Shown piece after piece: positions 47,077 through 52,518 of a stretch of DNA of 52,518 nt. Position numbers and translations under genes: made by a program. This DNA comes from Chloroflexota bacterium (GTDB lineage Bacteria; Chloroflexota; Dehalococcoidia; JACQUD01). The first letter of the stretch is position 1; each line of letters begins with the position of its first letter. The DNA lies in contig JACQUD010000050.1 of assembly GCA_016210485.1 (NCBI GenBank), positions 1 through 52,518 of the forward strand, given 5' to 3'. The notes under the pieces were generated by a model. It was not told where the DNA came from, ran no database searches, and worked only from the letters and a program-made list of their open reading frames with translations.

Positions 47077-47222
47077 CAGTAAAGAGTGTTCCTCCACCGG
47101 GGAGGCGTGCCTACCGGCATTGACGTAAGATATTGCACTTGGCCACACTTTTTACATTTGCGGGTCGGTGTACCGCCTGGCGCAACCGGTTTGTCGGCCT
47201 TCCACTCGTGTTTGCATGCCAT
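47076..47222 (-). CDS. 48-residue zinc-ribbon protein
   Basis: A very short gene: MACKHEWKADKPVAPGG, then TRKCKKCGQVQYLTSMPVG and a basic end. Cys3 and His5, with Cys23-x2-Cys26, could bind one zinc as a ribbon. GGAGGG lies about nine bases before the ATG. The stop overlaps the start of the 83-residue gene (TGATG). It is driven by the promoter at 47253-47281. Its intact frame, good ribosome-binding site and coupling argue for a real gene, likely missed by automatic calling. Confidence 0.65.
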   Translation of the reverse strand: MACKHEWKADKPVAPGGTPTRKCKKCGQVQYLTSMPVGTPPRWRNTLY

Positions 47223-47252
47223 CCTTTACTCCCTCCTTTGTTCCTCACCATC

Positions 47253-47281
47253 ACGGTAGCCTACCGCTAAGCATCTGTCAA
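47253..47281 (-). promoter_or_regulatory. Second copy of the transposase-type promoter, ahead of the small-gene pair
   Basis: Minus strand: TTGACA, 17 bases, TACCGT. The segment matches the transposase promoter at 22 of 25 positions across -35 and spacer, but the -10 has drifted. It lies 30 bases inside the right inverted repeat. Confidence 0.5.
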
Positions 47282-47431
47282 CCGCCGCTTGACCCAAACT
47301 GATACACTACCAGATCGGCATGCTGGTAGGTCAAATGACTGGTAGGATAGTTGCCTTCTGGTCTGAGCGATATACAGCCTTCTATTTGGCCGAATTTGCT
47401 CACTTGACTGGGAAGAGCGCCGGGGATTGAG

Positions 47432-48712
47432 CTACGGGATATGCTCTGCAGGAACGTTGCCTATATGGCCTTCATTCTCCAGCCGGGTGTACTCCTCATC
47501 GGAGTAGCCCAGGAGTTCCTTATACACATACTCGTTGTGCTGCCCCAGGAGAGGCGCCGGGTGGCGGATGCGCAATTCCAACTCCGACATCTTCCACGGG
47601 ATGGCCACGGCCTCATAAGTCCCCACCTCAGGATGGGTAATCTCCTGGAAATGCCCTCGCGCCCGATTATGAGGGTCATTCAGAACATCGCGCCCGTCCG
47701 TGATAGGGCCAGCGGGCACGCCTTCCTTTTGCAAGAGTTCCATTACTTCCCGCGGGCTCCGACCTCGTGTCCACTCGGCAAGATGCTTGTCTATCGCATC
47801 CTGCTCCCGGTACCGCTCTACCATCGTGGCCAACTCTGGTGCTTTAGCCCAGTCTGGGTCGCCCAGCGCCCGGCGAAGGCCAGACCATTCCTCATCGTTG
47901 TGAACGGTGATGGCCACCCAGCGGTCATCTCCAGCGCAAGGGTAGGCACCACAGGGTGCTGCTGAGGGATGCCGGTTCCCCAGGGTAGTCTGGACTCTCT
48001 GGTTCAGGATGAAGTCCATGTAAGCCTGGCTCAGCATAGGTATGAAGTTCTCCGCCTGGGCCAGCTCAATGAGCTGGCCCTTCCCCGTCTGCCGACGGTA
48101 ACGCAAAGCCATAAGCACGGCGATGGCAACTCCTACTCCTGCCACGCCATCGGCCATAATCCCCAAAGGAGTGAAAGTGGGATCCAAACCGGGGTATCCC
48201 CTGAGACTGGTGTGGCCACAGAAGGCTTCTACGTTCTGGGCCATACTTGAGAAGTTCCGGTAAGGGCCAGTCAGACCGTAGCTGGACATGCGCAACATAA
48301 TGAGGGCCGGGTTCACCTCTTTCAACTGTGGGTAATCGATGCCCAGCCTCTCCACTGTGTCTGGGCTATTGCTCTCGATAAAGATATCGCTCACCTTGAT
48401 GAGCTGCTTGAAGATGTGCACCCCCTCTGGCCGTTTCAAGTCTACCGTCATGCTCAGCTTGTTTCTGCAGTAGCTGTGGAACCCGGTGGTGCGCTCCCAA
48501 GGCCTTTCCCCAGGGTCTCTCTGGAAATAACCGGCCTGCTCCCCTTTAGAGGGCCGCGCCATCTGGCCCCGGACGCCGAATTGCCAGTACTGGGTGGACT
48601 CTACCTTGATGACCTCAGCCCCCAAGTCGGCCAGGATGTAGTTAGCCGAGTTCCCTGCTTGGAGCTGGCACAAGTCCAGCACCCTTACGCCTTCCAAAGG
48701 GTAGCGGATCAT
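47432..48712 (-). CDS. CaiB/BaiF family (type III) CoA-transferase, copy A
   Basis: 426 residues. Moves CoA between acyl-CoA and a free acid. The family start LEGVRVLDLCQLQAGNSANY, LADLGAEVIKVES, and the KRPEGVHIFKQLIK region are present; the active-site Asp is probably in IMADGVAGVG (about 180). The C-terminal small domain and the final LGQHNEYVYKELLGYSDEE are typical. It lies 13 bases after copy B on the same strand; both act in a catabolic cluster with an enoyl-CoA hydratase. The physiological acid is not evident. Confidence 0.9.
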   Translation of the reverse strand: MIRYPLEGVRVLDLCQLQAGNSANYILADLGAEVIKVESTQYWQFGVRGQMARPSKGEQAGYFQRDPGERPWERTTGFHSYCRNKLSMTVDLKRPEGVHIFKQLIKVSDIFIESNSPDTVERLGIDYPQLKEVNPALIMLRMSSYGLTGPYRNFSSMAQNVEAFCGHTSLRGYPGLDPTFTPLGIMADGVAGVGVAIAVLMALRYRRQTGKGQLIELAQAENFIPMLSQAYMDFILNQRVQTTLGNRHPSAAPCGAYPCAGDDRWVAITVHNDEEWSGLRRALGDPDWAKAPELATMVERYREQDAIDKHLAEWTRGRSPREVMELLQKEGVPAGPITDGRDVLNDPHNRARGHFQEITHPEVGTYEAVAIPWKMSELELRIRHPAPLLGQHNEYVYKELLGYSDEEYTRLENEGHIGNVPAEHIP

Positions 48713-48725
48713 CTCCCCCTCCTCT

Positions 48726-49931
48726 TTAGACAGCTCCGGCCTCTCTCATCCTCACCAGGTCCTCCCTGGAATACCCTAGCTGGCTCAGCACCTCCTCATT
48801 GTGCTCCCCCAGCAGAGGCGCCGGCCTCCGAAGCTGCCATGGCGTCTCAGACATGATAAAAGGTCGCCCAGGGATGGTGATCTTCCCCATAACCGGATGC
48901 TTCACCTCAGCCCAGAAGTTCCTCCCCCTCAGGTGCGGGTCTTGAACCACCTCATCGGCAGTGTTGCAAGGGCCGCATAACACTCCAGCGGCCATGCCTG
49001 CTGCCCAGGATTCCTTTTTGGTCCGCTCCATCATCCACGGAGAGAGTATGTCCTGTATTTCCTTAGCGTGTTGCCTTCTCGCCTCGGGAGTGGCATAGCG
49101 GGGGTCGGTTATCATGTCGGGGCGGCCTATCATTTGACACACGTTCCGCCACTTGCCGAGGCCGGTCCAGCACATGTAACCATCGACACAGGGATAGTTG
49201 CCCGTGGGTGGCCAGGTAAGGCTGTGCTCATTCTTCACTCTGCGCCCCGCATCTCCAGTGAACTGATACGTTATTGAGGCACGGGCCCTGCCATCCTGGA
49301 GGGTCTCTATCAGTTGCATCAGAGATAAGTCAAGGTATTGCCCTATGCCCTGCCATTGCGTAACCAAGACGGCGGCCAAGATGCCAACCAGGGCTAGATA
49401 CCCTCCTCCATATTGGATAGCCGCGTCTGCAAATTTCAAGGGCTCCCTGTCCGGCTGGCCCGAGCTATACATCTCTCCGGTTATCCCCGAGAGCACTACA
49501 TCAGAGGCCTTGTAGTCTCTATACGGCCCCGTCTGGCCGAAGTTGGAGATAGAGGCCATAATCACTCTGGGGTTTATCTGTCTCACGACTTCGTAGTTCA
49601 AGCCGAAAGAGGCCATAACACCGGGACGGAAGCTCTCTATTATTACATCGGCATCCTTGGCTAGCTCTAAGAATATCTTCCGTCCGGTGCTGCTCTTCAG
49701 GTTTAGGGTGATAGAGCGCTTGTTGGTGTTGAGGTGCAGAAAAAGGCCGCTCTTCTCGGGATGTGGTATGTCATCAGGGAAAGGGCCCATGCGTCGAGTT
49801 GAGTCCCCTTCTCCTGGCTTCTCAATCTTGATGACGTCAGCCCCGTAGTCAGCAAGTAGCTTGGTGCAATAGGGGCCAGCGATGTGCTGAGTGAGGTCCA
49901 GAACCTTCAGTTCGGAGAGGGCTTGTTCCAC
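48726..49931 (-). CDS. CaiB/BaiF family (type III) CoA-transferase, copy B
   Basis: 401 residues, same family as copy A but clearly diverged. LSELKVLDLTQHIAGPYCTK, LLADYGADVIKIEKPGEGD, NTNKRSITLNLKS and a likely active-site Asp in KFADAAIQYGGGYLA (about 167). The GTG start has AGGAGGTGTT immediately upstream. Paired copies of this family often form the two subunits of a heteromeric transferase (as in benzylsuccinate CoA-transferase), which is possible here. Confidence 0.9.
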   Translation of the reverse strand: MEQALSELKVLDLTQHIAGPYCTKLLADYGADVIKIEKPGEGDSTRRMGPFPDDIPHPEKSGLFLHLNTNKRSITLNLKSSTGRKIFLELAKDADVIIESFRPGVMASFGLNYEVVRQINPRVIMASISNFGQTGPYRDYKASDVVLSGITGEMYSSGQPDREPLKFADAAIQYGGGYLALVGILAAVLVTQWQGIGQYLDLSLMQLIETLQDGRARASITYQFTGDAGRRVKNEHSLTWPPTGNYPCVDGYMCWTGLGKWRNVCQMIGRPDMITDPRYATPEARRQHAKEIQDILSPWMMERTKKESWAAGMAAGVLCGPCNTADEVVQDPHLRGRNFWAEVKHPVMGKITIPGRPFIMSETPWQLRRPAPLLGEHNEEVLSQLGYSREDLVRMREAGAV

Positions 49932-50122
49932 AACACCTCCTGAAATGGCCAGTAGAATTGTCCTTACCGAACGTTTTGCGTTTTTCTAAAGGTTATTTTC
50001 AGAGCTCTTCGAACAACGCGTAGGAAGCACTGGAGGCAACAGGTATCATATCAGAAGAACAGGGGAGGCATTCTCCATCTCCCGAATCGCTCCGTTTTGT
50101 ATATTTTTGTATATAGGGCTCT

Positions 50123-50932
50123 CTATCGCCCCGGGAAGTGGGGCTCCCGCCTCTCCAGGAAGGAACCGAACCCTTCCTTGCGCTCCTCCGGGCTGCCCTG
50201 GGACTGGCAGTAGCTCTCGAATTCGTGCTGCATCTCCAGGGATTGCATTGACAGAGCGGCTCGGTGCACCTCTCGCTTGATCAGGGATTGGGCGATGGGC
50301 GGTCCCTTGGCTATTTTACCCGCCATCTCTTTGGTTGCCTCCATGAGCTTCTCATGGGGCACTACTTTGTTCACTAGCCCGATGCGCAGGGCCTCCTGGG
50401 CATCGATTATATCCCCAGTTAGCATGAGGGCCATGGCTTTGGACTCTCCCAGGACGCGGATCAGGAACCAGCTGCTGCCATCTCCGTTGACCAGCCCTCG
50501 GGAGACGTAGCTGGAGACAAACCGAGCCTTATCCGAGGCGATGCGAAAGTCGCATTTCACAGCCAGGCATAAGCCACCCCCCGCTGCAATCCCGTTGACG
50601 GCGGCAAAGGTGGGCTTCGGGAAATTAAAAAGAAGTATGCTGTTTAGCAACTGACCCGACGGTCGTCCTTCGGAGCTGGGCGGAGGCCCTCTTCTCCCCT
50701 CAACAGTCCCGGAAGCAGCCATGGCCCTAACATCAGCCCCAGAACTGAAGGCTCGGTCCCCAGCCCCGGTGAGGATAACGGCCCCCACCTTGGCGTCCCG
50801 AGCGGCGTCCTCAAAAGCATCGTTCATCTCAGAGAACATCTCGTTAGTCCAGGCATTCATCATCTGAGGGCGGTTTAAGGTGATGATGGCCAAGTTTCCT
50901 TCCTTCTCGTATACTAGCTCTTTGTCAGCCAT
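50123..50932 (-). CDS. Enoyl-CoA hydratase/isomerase family protein (second copy)
   Basis: 269 residues. AIITLNRPQMMNAW, TGAGDRAFSSGADVRAM (about 56-72), NGIAAGGGLCLAVKCDFRIAS (about 114-134) and GLVNKVVP show the crotonase fold with both oxyanion-hole peptides. Catalytic acids at the usual positions are not certain. It precedes the CoA-transferases on the same strand at a gap of about 190 bases, so it may be part of the same route. Confidence 0.9.
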   Translation of the reverse strand: MADKELVYEKEGNLAIITLNRPQMMNAWTNEMFSEMNDAFEDAARDAKVGAVILTGAGDRAFSSGADVRAMAASGTVEGRRGPPPSSEGRPSGQLLNSILLFNFPKPTFAAVNGIAAGGGLCLAVKCDFRIASDKARFVSSYVSRGLVNGDGSSWFLIRVLGESKAMALMLTGDIIDAQEALRIGLVNKVVPHEKLMEATKEMAGKIAKGPPIAQSLIKREVHRAALSMQSLEMQHEFESYCQSQGSPEERKEGFGSFLERREPHFPGR

Positions 50933-51063
50933 TGGGTAACTCTCCTTTTCTTTTACTGCCCTATGAGAGGCCGGTTCTTCTTGCTGGCCCTCTTTACTCT
51001 AGGGATCCACCCCTACTGAAAAGTTCCAGTCAGCCGGAGAACGCAAAGTGTTCATAGGCTGCC

Positions 51064-52518
51064 TTAATTCGGGGGCATGGGCACGAGGTCGACCGCGGGC
51101 GATGGGAACTGTCCCCAGTAAGCCGTTATGCCATCCTTTACGTCCTTCAGCCAGGCATCTCTAGACATCCCCTCTTTCATCATCTTGAAATTAGTTTTTC
51201 GGGCGTACATGTAGCTCTCGAATTGGAGCTCATCGATACCTACCACCCAGTAGGTGGGCCCCGGGTTCTTTGGGTAGTATATCTTCTCTATGGGGCTGGG
51301 GACATCTCGGCGCGCAGCATTGTCCAGTCCCCCTTCATTCACATACTTGGACAGGCCCGCCTGGGAGGTAATCCAGTTCATATAGACCAGGGCGGCATTG
51401 GGATGAGGCGCGTTCTTCAACACCCCGCCTATCGCATAACCAGCTTGGCCGTAGGGCAACGGGGGGTCGAAGAGGCCATCCGCTAGCCAGGTCACCTTGT
51501 CGAGCTTTATATCTTGCACATTAGCAACTGGTGAGCCCTCCGAAATATGCCAGTTCAGACCACATTCTCCCGTATATATGGGATTGGGGGTCCCTAGGAG
51601 CTGGTACTGGATGTAGCCGGAATCCTTGTGCGTCAGGTCATAAAAGAAGTTGAGGAACCAGTCCGGGTATCCCAAAGCTCGCCCGTCTTGCCAGATGGTG
51701 GGGTCGCTCTGGCCGCTGGTGGTCGCAGGGTCGAGCATACATATCTTGGTCTGCTTCCACCAGGGGTCTAACAGGTCCAGGAGCTTGAGCGTGCTGGGGT
51801 GTCTCTCCGGGGGCACCACCTTGGTACTGTAGATGTAGTTGGGAGTGGGCCCTGGCCAGGTAGCCGGAGCGCCTACCAGCAGTGAGGAATAGAGGGGGTT
51901 GTAAATCCAGATGTCAGGGTTATTGGCCTCTTTGAGGGATGGCAGGTTGTCAATTGGCGAGAGAAGTCCTAATTTCTGTGTGGCTCCCATGACGGGAGGA
52001 AACCCGATGAAGGCATCGGCGACTTTGAGGCCGGCCCGGGTCTCGGTCTGGATGCGCTCTAACATGACGGCGGAGGATAGATTGAGCATCTCCATATCGA
52101 TGCCGTAGGTTTCCTTCATGCCATCCCTGACCGCCTTTTCCTTCCAGGAGATGAAACTGGGGACGGCATAGAGCATCAGCTTGCCCTCACTCTTGGCCGC
52201 ATCCACGATCTTGGCCCACTCAGCGTCAGTGTAGGTGGAGGAGGGGGTAGTGCCGGGCAAGGGTGGCTTTGGCGTGGGTGTGGGCGTAGGAGGTAGTGGA
52301 GTGGGGGTAGCGGTGGCGGGAGGTGGCGTCACCCCAGGGGGGAGAGGGGTGGGGGTGGGCGGAATACGTGTGGGCGTCGGAGGAACAGGGGTCGGGGTGG
52401 GTGGCCTCGGCGTCGGCGTGGGAGGCCTGGGGGTGGGCGTGGGCGTGGCCTCGGCGGAGCAGGCCGCCAGGGCCGCCAGCAGGCCGATAAGCGCCAGAAG
52501 CCCTAGCACCTTGAGCCA
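51064..52518 (-). CDS. Extracellular solute-binding lipoprotein, 5'-truncated by window edge
   Basis: At least 484 residues; the frame runs off the right edge, so the first few signal-peptide residues are missing. Visible parts are a hydrophobic signal [16 protein letters not shown] with its lipobox Cys, a Thr/Pro stalk of about 75 residues, and a family-1-type periplasmic-binding fold ([17 protein letters not shown], the central [18 protein letters not shown], and [14 protein letters not shown]). The layout resembles iron- or spermidine-type binding proteins of ABC importers. No permease or ATPase gene is in the window; they may lie beyond the edge. Confidence 0.8.
   Translation of the reverse strand, partial: WLKVLGLLALIGLLAALAACSAEATPTPTPRPPTPTPRPPTPTPVPPTPTRIPPTPTPLPPGVTPPPATATPTPLPPTPTPTPKPPLPGTTPSSTYTDAEWAKIVDAAKSEGKLMLYAVPSFISWKEKAVRDGMKETYGIDMEMLNLSSAVMLERIQTETRAGLKVADAFIGFPPVMGATQKLGLLSPIDNLPSLKEANNPDIWIYNPLYSSLLVGAPATWPGPTPNYIYSTKVVPPERHPSTLKLLDLLDPWWKQTKICMLDPATTSGQSDPTIWQDGRALGYPDWFLNFFYDLTHKDSGYIQYQLLGTPNPIYTGECGLNWHISEGSPVANVQDIKLDKVTWLADGLFDPPLPYGQAGYAIGGVLKNAPHPNAALVYMNWITSQAGLSKYVNEGGLDNAARRDVPSPIEKIYYPKNPGPTYWVVGIDELQFESYMYARKTNFKMMKEGMSRDAWLKDVKDGITAYWGQFPSPAVDLVPMPPN

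Larger units (their letters stand above)
44548..47311. mobile_element. IS1-family transposon with cargo genes
   Basis: A 2764-bp unit bounded by inverted repeats: left end GGTAGTGTATCATTTTG, right end (complement) GGTAGTGTATCAGTTTG, 16 of 17 identical. Directly outside, AGATCGGC occurs at 44540-44547 and again at 47312-47319: a perfect 8-bp target duplication, the size typical of IS1. Inside are the transposase, a DUF433/PIN-like toxin-antitoxin pair and two small coupled genes. Ordinary members of this IS1 subgroup are about 0.9 kb with only a transposase, so this is a cargo-bearing form that seems to have moved as one piece. Confidence 0.88.

Overview
The window is a 52.5-kb piece of a bacterial chromosome with high G+C, dense gene packing, many TTG and GTG starts and extensive stop/start overlaps (TTGA, GTGA, ATGA). 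The gene content and order fit a Chloroflexota bacterium, most likely in or near the Dehalococcoidia: a FakA-like kinase, DegV and RecG in a row; rpsB-tsf-pyrH-frr-uppS-cdsA-dxr-rseP-ispG; lipoproteins with long Thr/Pro spacers; type III CoA-transferases with enoyl-CoA hydratases. There is no 16S rRNA gene here, so the placement is an inference.

Region 1 (1-10.3 kb, + strand) is a tight housekeeping run: the end of argH, a pentapeptide-repeat/TIR fusion protein, rpe, a FakA-type kinase with its DegV partner, recG, argS and a small zincin. rpmB lies inside it on the opposite strand. Region 2 (10.4-24.7 kb) has uspA and glgC behind a repeat-bearing leader, a small ferredoxin and a GYD protein, then rpsU-purQ-purL on the minus strand, a divergent MFS transporter / GH63-like glycosidase pair, and a molybdenum-cofactor cluster mobA-moeA-mobB followed by a DUF362 protein and an unknown gene. 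Region 3 (24.8-32.2 kb) holds folC behind a near-leaderless promoter, a FabF-like ketosynthase, a SWIM zinc-finger protein, tRNA-Lys(CTT), a secreted HExxH lipoprotein, an acyl-CoA ligase, dtd and an FmdB-type zinc ribbon. Region 4 (32.3-39.9 kb) is the translation / isoprenoid / envelope operon rpsB to ispG.

Region 5 (39.9-47.4 kb) is accessory DNA: a small lipoprotein, a HEPN-like protein, a HicBA toxin-antitoxin pair, a small basic protein, a phosphoesterase and five diverged copies of one interspersed repeat. It ends in the most interesting feature of the window, a complete IS1-family element at 44548-47311. Its ends are matching inverted repeats (GGTAGTGTATCA) and it is flanked by a perfect 8-bp target duplication (AGATCGGC). 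Besides a single-frame IS1-type transposase it carries cargo: a DUF433 / PIN-like toxin-antitoxin pair on the + strand and two translationally coupled small genes on the - strand (a 48-residue zinc-ribbon protein and an 83-residue basic protein). The transposase and the small-gene pair are preceded by related copies of one promoter segment, which suggests how the cargo was acquired.

Region 6 (47.4-52.5 kb, - strand) is a likely acyl-CoA catabolic cluster: two CaiB/BaiF CoA-transferases, an enoyl-CoA hydratase and a solute-binding lipoprotein cut by the window edge. The transposon sits between this cluster and a similar hydratase gene at 43.6-44.4 kb. Short AT-rich promoters, hairpins and a family of CTTAAG-centred palindromes occupy the spaces between operons.
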